A DNA stretch of 34,420 nt from Azospirillum brasilense (GCF_007827795.1 NZ_VITI01000029.1:1-34420), one strand, 5' to 3'; shown: positions 25,513 to 33,664, numbered from the stretch's first letter. The notes: generated from the letters alone by a model not told the origin. Made by a program: numbers and translations.

Positions 25513-26528
25513 TGACCTTGCTTCTCCTTGCTCTCCTCACCCACCCCGCCCATGCCGCCTGCCGCACCATCTCCGTCACCGCGAACGGCGCTCCCGTCAC
25601 CGGCATCGAGGACATGGCGCTCGACGCCACGCGCGGTCAGGCGGTGCTGTCCGCTTACGACCGCCGGGCCGGAACCACGGGCGGGCTCTACTTGCTGAAC
25701 CTGCAATCCCTCGACTCACCGGCCGTCGCCGCAACCCCCCTCGCCAGCGGCCTGCGCCCGGCGGGCATCGACCTGCGCGCGGAACCGGACGGCGCGCGGT
25801 CCCTGCTCGCCATCAGCCGCCGGGTGGACGGGTCGGCCACGGTCGAGCGCTACCGCCTGGACGGCGCCACCCTTACCCACCAAGGCACCACCGCCAGCCC
25901 CTTGCTCTGCCGGGCCAACGACGTCGCTTTCCTCGATGGTGAGCGTTTCCTGTTCACCAGCAGCCACGGCGGGTGCGGCTGGGGCGCCGTGATCGAGGAC
26001 AACCTCCTCGGCGGGCGCCACGGCTTCGTCGGTCTGGTGGAAAACAACAACGTTCGCGTTCTGATCGGTGGGATCGGCTTCGCCAACGGCCTGTCTCCCG
26101 ACCCGAAGCACGACCGGCTGACCGTCGCCGCCACGCGGGAGGACGTGCTGCTCGTCTACCGCCTGTCCGATCCGCAGGCGCCGCCGCGGCGCATCGCCGT
26201 GCCGGGCGGGCCGGACAACCTGACGATGGCCCCGGACGGGCGCCTGTTGGTGGCGTTGCACCCGTCGCCGTTCCAACTGGCGCTACACCGCTACGGATGG
26301 CCGGGCGGGGCGGCGGCACCGACCCGCGTCGCGGCCCTCGGCCCTGCCGGAACGGAAATCCTGCTGGACGAGGACGGGCGGCGCTTTTCCGCCGCCACGG
26401 TCGCCCTCTCGTGGAACGGGCGGCTGATCGTCGGCTCGGTCACCGCGCCGGGACTGCTGATCTGCGACGAAGGCGCCAGCGGTGCCACAGGATCATCAGC
26501 GCCGGCAGAACCACCAGCGACGAGATGA
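25512..26528 (+). CDS. Secreted six-bladed beta-propeller protein (SMP-30/strictosidine-synthase/arylesterase-like)
   Basis: A 338-residue protein with a cleavable signal (MTLLLLALLTHPAHAACRTI; cut after AHA). Propeller blades follow with the typical pattern: TGIEDMALDATRGQAVLSAY, then CRANDVAFLDGERFLFTSSH, FANGLSPDPKHDRLTVAATR, PGGPDNLTMAPDGRLLVALH and VALSWNGRLIVGSVTAPGLL. The ED-x-x-x-D, ND and NG/DN residues match the calcium-binding centre of paraoxonase- and SMP-30-like enzymes. A lactonase or esterase acting in the periplasm is likely; the substrate is unknown. Its start and ribosome region come from the repeat. The last 30 residues overlap the 3' end of hpnN on the other strand (26440-26528); the fold is probably complete before the overlap. 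Confidence 0.8.
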   Translation: MTLLLLALLTHPAHAACRTISVTANGAPVTGIEDMALDATRGQAVLSAYDRRAGTTGGLYLLNLQSLDSPAVAATPLASGLRPAGIDLRAEPDGARSLLAISRRVDGSATVERYRLDGATLTHQGTTASPLLCRANDVAFLDGERFLFTSSHGGCGWGAVIEDNLLGGRHGFVGLVENNNVRVLIGGIGFANGLSPDPKHDRLTVAATREDVLLVYRLSDPQAPPRRIAVPGGPDNLTMAPDGRLLVALHPSPFQLALHRYGWPGGAAAPTRVAALGPAGTEILLDEDGRRFSAATVALSWNGRLIVGSVTAPGLLICDEGASGATGSSAPAEPPATR

Positions 26529-29127
26529 CCGTGTAGGTGATCGACACCGCCAGCAGCACCCCCATGCTGGACAGCCCGCGGTGGCTGGACAGCGCCAGCG
26601 TGGCGAAGGCGGTGCTGGTGGTCAGCGTGCTGACCAGCACCGCTCGCGGCGTGCTGGTCACCAGAAGCTCGATGCCGAAGGCGCTGTCCGATGCCCCTTC
26701 CCGCACCAGATCCTGCCCGCGCGAGACCATGTGGATGCTGCTCGACACGCCGAGCGCGAACAGCAGCGGGATGACGATGACGTTGGCGAAGTTGAAGGGG
26801 ATGTCCAGCAGCCCGGCGGTCGCCATCGTCCACAGGGCGGCCAGGACCAGCGGCGCCAGGATCAGCACCATCCCGGTCACCGAGCGCTGCACGGCGACCA
26901 GCAGCAGCACCATCAGCACCAGCGTCAGCGCCGTCGCCTCCAGAAAGGAGGTGCCGACGACCCGTGCCGCCTCCGTCACCGTGACCGGGGCGCCGGTGGC
27001 GTTGGGTGCCACGGCCAGCACCGCGTCGGCGAAATCGGCCATGTCCCGGCTGTCGGAAATGTCGTGGGTGGGCAGCACCTCGACGCGCGCCCGTCCGTCC
27101 GCGGCGACCCAGCGGGCCTTCAGGCTGTCCGGCACGTCGGCGGCGGTCACCGGCTGCTCCACCGCCATGCCCTCGCGCAGCCGGTCGAGCAGCGGGGGAA
27201 CGCCCCCGGTCAGCGCGGCGTCGAGCGTGGTGAGTTGCCCCGGCTGGATGCGGGCCAGCGCGCCGTCGAAACGCAGCACGGCGGCGCGCAACTCGGGCGG
27301 TCCGTCGCGCTTGTCCGTCCAATAGCCCTCCAGGACCGTTTTCAGCGTGGCGAAGGCGCGCTCCAACCCGCCCTGGTCCAGCGCGGCCGGGGTGGCCGGC
27401 GCGGTGAGGCTGGGGCCGATCAGCAGCGACATGTCCGCCAGAATCGGCAGCTTGGCCTCCTGGTCCTTGGGGATGAAGCTGGCGAAGGTGCGCACGCCGC
27501 CCGACTCCGGCAGGCTGCGCAGCCGGTCGGCCAGCGCCTGCGCGGCACCGAGATCCGGAGTCAGGATGTTGACGGAATAGGGGGAGGTGCGCGGGGTGGT
27601 CGCCAGATCGCGGTAGGTGGCGACGGCCTCCGTCCGCTCGTCTTGCAGGTTCAGCGGGTTGACGTCCAGCCGCACCAGCGGCAGCGCCGCCATGGACAGG
27701 ACGACGCTGGCCCCGGCCAGGGCCAGGATGGCGCGGTGGTGGCGGGTGACCCAGCCGGCGAAGCCGCGGTCTTGGCGCTCCGGCGCGGGGACGCCGGGGC
27801 CGGGGCGCAGCAGGACGATCAGGGCGGGCAGAAGGGTCAGGCTGATGAGCAGGGCCACCACCATGCCGACGGCGGAGATGATGCCGAACTCCGCCAGCCC
27901 CAGATAGGCGGTCGGTACGAAGGACAGGAAGCCGATGATGGCGCACAGGGTGCTGAGCACCAGCGCCGGCCCGACCGACCGCACCGCCTCGATGGCGGCG
28001 GCCAGCGGCGGCAGGCCGCGGCGCAGCTCCTCCTGGTAGCGCAGGCCGAGATGCCCGCCGTAATCGTCGCCCAGCCCGAAGAACATCACCGCGCAGGTGA
28101 CCGAGATCAGGTTCAGCCGCCCCACGGTCAGCGCCGCCGCCCCGGCGCTCAGCGTCAGGCCCAGCAGCAGGACCACCATGATGCAGGCGATCAGCCGCCC
28201 CGACCGCATCCCGGCGATCAGCACCGCCGAGACCAGGATGAAGGACAGGATGCTGGCGAGGCCGGCGCTGTTGGCCACCGTGTCCAGCTCCGTCTGGCGC
28301 AGCGGTACGGCACCGGTGACCCGCATCTCGACCCCCTGGCCGACCGGCTCCGCCATCACCGCGCCAATGGCCTCGTGCACCGCGGTCACCGCGGGCCGCC
28401 CGCGCCCGAAGGAGCTGTTGTCCAGGATGGGCCGGGCCAGAACGAAGCGGCGGTTGGCCGCCCGGTCCTCCTCCTCCGCGGCCTGCACCAGCCCGGTCCA
28501 GGACAGCGGCACCGGATGTCCGTCCGCCACCGTCGCGGTGCTCACCGCCAGACGGTCCAGCAGATTGGCGGGAGAAGCCGGCGCCCCCTCGTCTGCGTGG
28601 GTCAGGATGAGGTCCAGCAGATCGGCCAGCCCCTGAAGGTTCGGGGCGGCGTTGAGCGCCCCCAGCGCCGCCTGCGCCCCGGCCAGCCGGGTGGCCAGAT
28701 CCTGCAATTTTTCCGTGTCGAGAAAAAGCAGCCCGTACCGCAGGAAGTACAGATCGGCGGACGGCACCTCCACCGCCGACAGCACGTCCGTACGGGCGGA
28801 CATGCGCTCCGCCAGGCGTACGGCGGCGGCGTCCGACTGGTCGGGAGACGGGCTATCCACCACCACGACGATCTGGTCGTCGGCGAAGGGAAAAGCCCGC
28901 CGGTATTCCTCCGTGTGCTGGCGGAAGGCGGTGTCCGGCGCGATCATGTCCGCCGTGCTGGTGCTCATTGTCAGGTTTTCGGCGGAATACCAGCCGGCCA
29001 GGACGGACAGCAGCACCCCGACCGCCAGCGTCACCCGCGGCCTTCGGCAGGACAGGGCGCCCAGGCCCCCGATCATGGCGCGGCCGAAGTCCGCCATCCG
29101 GCCCAGGACACCTTGCCGTTCTGTCAC
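26440..29127 (-). CDS. hpnN: HpnN, RND/MMPL-family hopanoid transporter
   Basis: An 895-residue RND-superfamily protein. There is one N-terminal helix (VTLAVGVLLSVLAGWYSAEN), a large periplasmic domain (about 50-270), then five helices with the motif FGLGDDYGGHLGLRYQEELR. A second periplasmic domain runs from about 485 to 720, and a second helix bundle includes NVIVIPLLFALGVSSSIHMV and the terminal LVVLPALMILWHRWRLRRRS. This is the layout of HpnN, which moves hopanoids from the inner to the outer membrane in Rhodopseudomonas and Burkholderia. GTG 29127 has GGAGGG about 10 bases upstream; ATG 29097 is an alternative. It is divergent from shc and converges on the propeller gene. Confidence 0.92.
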   Translation of the reverse strand: MTERQGVLGRMADFGRAMIGGLGALSCRRPRVTLAVGVLLSVLAGWYSAENLTMSTSTADMIAPDTAFRQHTEEYRRAFPFADDQIVVVVDSPSPDQSDAAAVRLAERMSARTDVLSAVEVPSADLYFLRYGLLFLDTEKLQDLATRLAGAQAALGALNAAPNLQGLADLLDLILTHADEGAPASPANLLDRLAVSTATVADGHPVPLSWTGLVQAAEEEDRAANRRFVLARPILDNSSFGRGRPAVTAVHEAIGAVMAEPVGQGVEMRVTGAVPLRQTELDTVANSAGLASILSFILVSAVLIAGMRSGRLIACIMVVLLLGLTLSAGAAALTVGRLNLISVTCAVMFFGLGDDYGGHLGLRYQEELRRGLPPLAAAIEAVRSVGPALVLSTLCAIIGFLSFVPTAYLGLAEFGIISAVGMVVALLISLTLLPALIVLLRPGPGVPAPERQDRGFAGWVTRHHRAILALAGASVVLSMAALPLVRLDVNPLNLQDERTEAVATYRDLATTPRTSPYSVNILTPDLGAAQALADRLRSLPESGGVRTFASFIPKDQEAKLPILADMSLLIGPSLTAPATPAALDQGGLERAFATLKTVLEGYWTDKRDGPPELRAAVLRFDGALARIQPGQLTTLDAALTGGVPPLLDRLREGMAVEQPVTAADVPDSLKARWVAADGRARVEVLPTHDISDSRDMADFADAVLAVAPNATGAPVTVTEAARVVGTSFLEATALTLVLMVLLLVAVQRSVTGMVLILAPLVLAALWTMATAGLLDIPFNFANVIVIPLLFALGVSSSIHMVSRGQDLVREGASDSAFGIELLVTSTPRAVLVSTLTTSTAFATLALSSHRGLSSMGVLLAVSITYTVISSLVVLPALMILWHRWRLRRRSAVPAR

Positions 29128-29287
29128 GCTGTACGTCCCTCCCTAGAAGCGTACGCAGTCTGCCAGGACAACCTTTGGCACCCAACGTACGCTACCGTAT
29201 CTTACTTCCAACCCATGGGCGAAGCGCGGCACCTCGTTACCCTGATACCTCCACCATGGGGAACACCGGGGCAAAGCGGGAGCGCCG
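29128..29287. promoter_or_regulatory. hpnN-shc divergent promoter region with CGTACG sites
   Basis: This 160-base region drives the two key hopanoid genes in opposite directions. It has two palindromic CGTACG hexamers (29150-29155 and 29186-29191) and a third GTACG at 29131. The inverted repeat TGCCA (29161-29165) / TGGCA (29176-29180) lies between the hexamers. On the minus strand GGAAG (29205-29209), 17 bases and CGTT (29184-29187) weakly resemble an EcfG general-stress promoter (GGAAC-N17-CGTT), one mismatch from consensus. This assignment is tentative. Confidence 0.4.
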
Positions 29288-31219
29288 ATGCAAGACCACA
29301 ACGCAAGCACAACCTTGCGGGTCCAACGGACCGATCCTTCGGCCAAGGCCGTGAGCGACGCCGTGGCCGAGGCCACGGACGCCCTGATCCGCCGCCAGCA
29401 GGCCGACGGCCATTGGGTGTTCGAACTGGAGGCCGACGCCACCATCCCGTCCGAATATCTGCTGCTGCACCACATCCTCGACGAGATCGATCCGGAACTG
29501 GAAGCCGGTCTGGCGGCCTTCATCCGCGGGCGGCAGGGCAAGGACGGCGGCTGGCCGCTGTTCTTCGGCGGCGCCATGGACATCAGCTGCAGCGTGAAGG
29601 CCTACTTCGCGCTGAAGGCCGCGGGGGACAGCCCCGACGCTGCGCACATGCGCCGCGCCCGCGAGGCGATCCTGGCGCGCGGCGGGGCGGCGCGCTGCAA
29701 CGTCTTCACCCGCATCCTGCTGGCCCAGTTCGGGCAGATTCCCTGGCGGGCGGTGCCGGCGATGCCGGTGGAGGTGATGAACCTGCCGCCCTGGTCGCCC
29801 TTCCACATCTCCCGCATCTCCTACTGGTCGCGGACGGTCGTGGTGCCGCTGCTGGTCGTCATGGCGCACCGGCTGCGCGCCCGCAACCCGCGCGGCATCG
29901 GCATCGCGGAGCTGTTCACCGAGCCGCCGGAGCGTGTGCGCAACTGGCACAGCAACAACGGGCGCGGCGGCTGGGCCACGCTGTTCCGGGCGCTGGACGC
30001 GGCGCTGCACGCGGTGGAGCCGCGCCTGCCGGCCAATGGGCGCCAGACGGCCATCGACCGCGCCGTGCGCTTCGTGACCGAGCGGCTGAACGGGGAGGAC
30101 GGGCTGGGCGCCATCTTTCCGGCGATGGTCAACGCCGTGCTGATGTTCCATTGCCTGAGGTTGCCGCCCGACCATCCCGACGCGGCCACGGCGCGCCGCG
30201 CGCTGCGCGGGCTGGTGGTGCGTCAGTCGGGGCGGGTCTATTGCCAGCCCTGCCTGTCGCCGGTGTGGGACACCGCGATCATCTGCAACGCCCTGCTGGA
30301 AACCGGCAGCCCGCGGGCCCGCGCCGCGGCCCGGCGCGGGGCGGACTGGCTGGTCGACCGGCAGATCCTGGACGTGGAGGGCGATTGGGCGTGGCAGCGT
30401 CCGGGGCTGGCGTCGGGCGGCTGGGCCTTCCAGTACAACAACGCCCATTACCCCGACACCGACGACACCGCCATGGTGGTGATGGCCCTGCAGCGGCTGG
30501 ACGCCGACCGCTATGGCGAGCCGATCCGCCGCGCGCGGGACTGGATCGTCGGGATGCAGAGCCGCAACGGCGGCTGGGGCGCCTTCGACGCCGAGAACCA
30601 GCACGACTTCCTCAACCACATCCCCTTCGCCGACCACGGCGCCCTGCTCGACCCGCCGACCGCCGACGTGACGGCGCGCTGCGTCACGATGCTGGCCCGG
30701 CTGGGCGAGGGGCGCGACACCGTGCCGACCCGCCGCGGCCTGACCTTCCTGGAGCGCGAGCAGGAAAGCGATGGGGCCTGGTTCGGGCGCTGGGGCACCA
30801 ACTACGTCTACGGCACCTGGTCGGCGCTGGAGGCGCTGAACGCCGGCGGGGTGCCGCACGCCGCCCCGGCCGTGCAGCGCGCCGCGCGGTGGCTGCTGGC
30901 GCACCAGCGCGCGGACGGCGGCTGGGGCGAGGACGGCGCCAGCTACTGGGCCGGCAACCCGCGCGGCGAGGGGGCGGTCTCCACCGCCTCGCAGACCGCC
31001 TGGGCGCTGCTGGGGCTGATGGCGGCCGGCAAGGGCGATCACCCGGCGGTGGAGCGCGGCGTGGACTATCTGCTGTCCGCCCGCGACGCCGAGGGGCTGT
31101 GGAGCGAGGAGCCCTTCACCGCCGTGGGATTCCCGCGCGTCTTCTATCTCAAGTACCACGGCTACGCGGCGAGCTTTCCAGTGTGGGCGCTGGCCCGCTA
31201 CCGGGCCTTGAGGGCGTGA
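29288..31219 (+). CDS. shc: Squalene-hopene cyclase
   Basis: A 643-residue class II terpene cyclase that converts squalene to hopene and hopanol at the inner membrane. The proton-donating DXDD motif is D390-T-D-D393 in YPDTDDTAMV. Several QW repeats are visible (QADGHWVFELE, GKDGGWPLFF, RNGGWGAFDAEN, DGGWGEDG, ESDGAWFGRW). The YNNAHYPDTDD and GTNYVYGTWS stretches are typical of bacterial Shc. Length and motif position match the family. ATG 29288 has GGGAG 5 bases upstream. Its stop overlaps the GTG of the following DUF2141 gene. It is the committed step of the local hopanoid pathway; squalene-forming genes are not in this window. Confidence 0.97.
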   Translation: MQDHNASTTLRVQRTDPSAKAVSDAVAEATDALIRRQQADGHWVFELEADATIPSEYLLLHHILDEIDPELEAGLAAFIRGRQGKDGGWPLFFGGAMDISCSVKAYFALKAAGDSPDAAHMRRAREAILARGGAARCNVFTRILLAQFGQIPWRAVPAMPVEVMNLPPWSPFHISRISYWSRTVVVPLLVVMAHRLRARNPRGIGIAELFTEPPERVRNWHSNNGRGGWATLFRALDAALHAVEPRLPANGRQTAIDRAVRFVTERLNGEDGLGAIFPAMVNAVLMFHCLRLPPDHPDAATARRALRGLVVRQSGRVYCQPCLSPVWDTAIICNALLETGSPRARAAARRGADWLVDRQILDVEGDWAWQRPGLASGGWAFQYNNAHYPDTDDTAMVVMALQRLDADRYGEPIRRARDWIVGMQSRNGGWGAFDAENQHDFLNHIPFADHGALLDPPTADVTARCVTMLARLGEGRDTVPTRRGLTFLEREQESDGAWFGRWGTNYVYGTWSALEALNAGGVPHAAPAVQRAARWLLAHQRADGGWGEDGASYWAGNPRGEGAVSTASQTAWALLGLMAAGKGDHPAVERGVDYLLSARDAEGLWSEEPFTAVGFPRVFYLKYHGYAASFPVWALARYRALRA

Positions 31220-31236
31220 AACCTGAGGGCGTGAAA
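31209..31236 (+). repeat. 15-bp in-frame tandem duplication at the shc/DUF2141 junction
   Basis: TGAGGGCGTGAAA occurs at 31209-31221 and 31224-31236, period 15. Each copy contains GTGAAA, giving two in-frame GTG start choices (31216 and 31231) for the next gene. The first GTG overlaps the shc TGA. The duplication lies across the shc stop, so it changes only the coupling region. Confidence 0.8.
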
Positions 31237-31626
31237 GGAACGGCGGCGGTTTTGGCCGCGGCGCTGATGGTGACCGTCCAGGGCGTGCGCAACGGCGACG
31301 GTCGGATCGTCCTCGCCGTCTGCGCGGAGGAGACCTATCCGGCGGGGCGCTGCGCCTTCCGGATCACCGCCCCGGCGGCGGAGGGTTCGGTGCGCGTCGC
31401 CGTGCCCGATCTGCCGCCGGGGACCTACGCGTTGCGCGCCTATCACGACGAGAACGGCAACGGACAGTTGGACCGCAACCTTCTCGGCGTGCCGCGGGAA
31501 GGCCTCGGCTTCGGCAACGACGCCCCTGTGCTCCTGGCGCCGCCGAGCTTCCGCGACGCCGCCGTGACGGTGGGAGAGGATGGCGTGGAGACGGCGTTGA
31601 CGCTGCGTTACTGGATATCGCCGTAG
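31216..31626 (+). CDS. DUF2141 protein of the hopanoid cluster
   Basis: A 136-residue protein. A short hydrophobic N-terminus (KGTAAVLAAALMVTVQGVRN) may be a signal or part of the first strand. A beta-rich DUF2141 domain follows, with VAVPDLPPGTYALRAYHDEN and the signature GNGQLDRNLLGVPREGLGFG. The DENGNGQLD segment resembles a calcium-binding loop. The family is usually periplasmic or extracellular and has no known function. Two GTG starts 15 bases apart are possible; 31216 overlaps the shc stop (GTGA), which suggests translational coupling. Conserved linkage to shc would support a lipid-related role, but here that is only context. Confidence 0.85.
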   Translation: MKPEGVKGTAAVLAAALMVTVQGVRNGDGRIVLAVCAEETYPAGRCAFRITAPAAEGSVRVAVPDLPPGTYALRAYHDENGNGQLDRNLLGVPREGLGFGNDAPVLLAPPSFRDAAVTVGEDGVETALTLRYWISP

Positions 31627-31635
31627 GGAGGCATG

Positions 31636-32340
31636 ATGGTCGCCGCGATCCTCACCGGCATGGCGCTCGAAGCCCATCTGGCCCGCCGCAGCGGGCTGCC
31701 CGTTGCCTGCGCCACCGGGGACGCCGCCGCCGCGGTGGCGGCGCATCGGCTGCTGGAGGGGGGCGCCTGCGGGATCGTCAGCTTCGGCATCGCGGGCGGC
31801 TTGGCAGCTGACCTGCGGCCCGGATCGCTGGTCCTGGCGAGGGCCGTCGTCGATGAGGACGGCGCCGTCTTTGAGGCTTGCCGGTTCTGGCAGGATCGAC
31901 TGCGCGACGCCTTGCCGCAGGCGCACTCCGCGTTGGTGGCCGGCGCCCGCATGCCCGCGGCGACGGTCGGTGACAAGGCACGGCTGCGGGCGCTGAGCGG
32001 CGCTGTGGCGGTCGATCTGGAAAGCTTGGCCGTCGCGCGTGTCTGCCGAGCCTGGGGGCGGCCCTTCGCCGTTTTGCGGGCGGTCGCCGACCCGGCGTGG
32101 CGGGCGCTGCCCACGGCGGCGCTGGCCGGGTTGGACGGGGCAGGGCGCATCACTCCCGGCGCCGTGCTGGCGCGGCTGGCCGCCGACCCCGGCCAACTCA
32201 TGGCGCTGGGCCGGCTGGCCTGGGACCTCGGCCGTGCCCTGGCGGCGCTCCGCCGGGCTGCCCAAGCCATTCCAGCGGATTTACTCGGCGGCGGCCCGCT
32301 CGGCCTCGATCCGGCGCAGGGTGTCCGCGACGTGGCGTGA
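31636..32340 (+). CDS. hpnG: HpnG, adenosylhopane nucleoside phosphorylase
   Basis: A 234-residue protein of the nucleoside-phosphorylase fold. FGIAGGLAADLRPGSLVLAR (about 50-69) is the phosphate- and sugar-binding region. AVDLESLAVARVCRAWGRPF holds the DLES variant of the family's D-M-E-S base/ribose motif. FAVLRAVADPAWRALP holds the catalytic-Asp region. In hopanoid producers HpnG removes adenine from adenosylhopane to give ribosylhopane, the step after HpnH. GGGAGG lies 4 bases before ATG 31636 (ATG 31633 is one codon earlier). The last 20 residues overlap the 3' end of hpnH on the other strand and are probably a non-essential tail. Confidence 0.88.
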   Translation: MVAAILTGMALEAHLARRSGLPVACATGDAAAAVAAHRLLEGGACGIVSFGIAGGLAADLRPGSLVLARAVVDEDGAVFEACRFWQDRLRDALPQAHSALVAGARMPAATVGDKARLRALSGAVAVDLESLAVARVCRAWGRPFAVLRAVADPAWRALPTAALAGLDGAGRITPGAVLARLAADPGQLMALGRLAWDLGRALAALRRAAQAIPADLLGGGPLGLDPAQGVRDVA

Positions 32341-33408
32341 GAAGACCTCATCCGCCGGGCGCTGGCGGTCCAGCGGGATTTCCGGCGCCATCGGCCCGTC
32401 CGTGCGCGGGCCGCGCAGGCTGACCGCCAGCGCCGACAGCGGGTGGCGCAGCGTGTCCTCCACCGCGGTCGGCTCATAGCCGCTGTGGACCATGCAGTCG
32501 GCGCATTTCTCGTAATTGCCGGTGCCGTAGGCGTCCCAGTCCGTCTCCTCCATCAGCGCCTTGAAGGTCGGGGCATAGCCCTCGCCCAGCAGGTAGCAGG
32601 GACGCTGCCAGCCGAAGACGTTGCGCGTCGGGTTGCCCCACGGCGCGCAACGGTAGCTGCGGTTGCCGGCCAGGAAGTCCAGGAACAGGGACGATTGCGA
32701 GAAGCGCCATTTTTTACCCCGCCCGCGCGCGAAGACGTCGCGGAACAGCTCCTTGGTCTTGCGGCGGTTCAGGAAATGCTCCTGGTCCGGTGCGCGTTCA
32801 TAGGCGTAGCCAGGCGACACGGTGACGGCGTCGATGCCGGCGGCCATGGCCTCGTCGAAGAAGGCGGCGATCTTCTCCGGCTCCGCCCCGTCGAACAGGG
32901 TGCAATTGATGTTGACGCGGAAGCCGCGCGCCTTGGCGGTGCGGATCGCCGCGACGGCGCGGTCGTAGACACCCGGCTGGCAGACCGCCTTGTCATGCTC
33001 CTCCCGCCCGCCGTCGAGATGGACCGACCATGTGAAGAAGGGGCTGGGTGTGAAGCGGTCGAGCCGCTTTTCCATCAGCAGGGCGTTGGTGCAGAGATAG
33101 ACGAACTTGCGGCGCGCCACGATCCCCGCGGCGATGGTGTGGATCTCGGGGTGCAGCAGCGGCTCGCCACCGGCGATGGAGACCACCGGTGCGCCGCACT
33201 CGTCCACCGCGCCCAGCGCCTCCTCCACCGACAGGCGGCGGCGCAGGATCGGGTCGGGATAGTCGATCTTGCCGCAGCCCGCACAGGCGAGGTTGCAGCG
33301 GAACAGCGGCTCCATCATCAGCACCAGCGGGAAGCGCCGGTTGCCGCTGAGGCGCTGGCGCAGCACGTAGGCGCCGACCAGCGCCGCCTGGATCGCGGGA
33401 ACGGCCAT
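32281..33408 (-). CDS. hpnH: HpnH, radical SAM adenosylhopane synthase
   Basis: A 375-residue radical SAM enzyme. The [4Fe-4S] cluster ligands are Cys38, Cys42 and Cys45 in CNLACAGC. VSIAGGEPLLHPEI is the SAM-binding GGEP motif. A C-terminal extension holds CAPWGNPTRNVFGWQRPCYL and CADCMVHSGYEPTAVEDTLR, as in other HpnH proteins. HpnH joins a 5'-deoxyadenosyl radical to diploptene, giving adenosylhopane, the first side-chain extension. ATG 33408 has GGGAGAGG 7 bases upstream. It converges on hpnG, its downstream pathway partner, with a 60-bp overlap, and is divergent from dxs. Confidence 0.95.
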   Translation of the reverse strand: MAVPAIQAALVGAYVLRQRLSGNRRFPLVLMMEPLFRCNLACAGCGKIDYPDPILRRRLSVEEALGAVDECGAPVVSIAGGEPLLHPEIHTIAAGIVARRKFVYLCTNALLMEKRLDRFTPSPFFTWSVHLDGGREEHDKAVCQPGVYDRAVAAIRTAKARGFRVNINCTLFDGAEPEKIAAFFDEAMAAGIDAVTVSPGYAYERAPDQEHFLNRRKTKELFRDVFARGRGKKWRFSQSSLFLDFLAGNRSYRCAPWGNPTRNVFGWQRPCYLLGEGYAPTFKALMEETDWDAYGTGNYEKCADCMVHSGYEPTAVEDTLRHPLSALAVSLRGPRTDGPMAPEIPLDRQRPADEVFSRHVADTLRRIEAERAAAE

Positions 33409-33664
33409 GGTTACGCCTCTCCCGGACCATCATGGATTGCCGTCTGGTGAATCGCCGTCATGCGCCTATCCCTGCAATTGCGTCGCGCTCCAGTTTGGAG
33501 CGTCCGGAGACGCACGGCAGGTAGATTACTGTATGATACTTGCCGGACTCTGGTGTGGTCCGGCTCCGCCTTTCATCCTTCGTAGGCCGTAAAACCACAG
33601 CGCGCGCGACCGCCGCGCCGGCCGCTGTACCGGTTGACGGCCCATAAAGGGGGAGGCACCGGCC
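33409..33664. promoter_or_regulatory. hpnH-dxs divergent intergenic region with two hairpins
   Basis: This 256-base gap has no gene I can support. It contains CGCTCCA-GTT-TGGAGCG (33486-33502), a perfect 7-bp inverted repeat suited to a dimeric regulator, and GCCGGAC-9-GTCCGGC (33542-33564), a perfect stem in the dxs leader. TATGAT (33533-33538) is a possible -10 for dxs, but no good -35 lies 17 bases upstream. The dxs ribosome site GGGGGAGG is at 33649-33656. Confidence 0.45.

Noticed and set aside
26482..31626. A 1714-codon open frame on the plus strand spanning hpnN and shc
   Set aside because: It is antisense to hpnN and out of frame with shc. Its composition is His/Gln/Arg-rich shadow, and only the last part (31216-31626) is a real gene.
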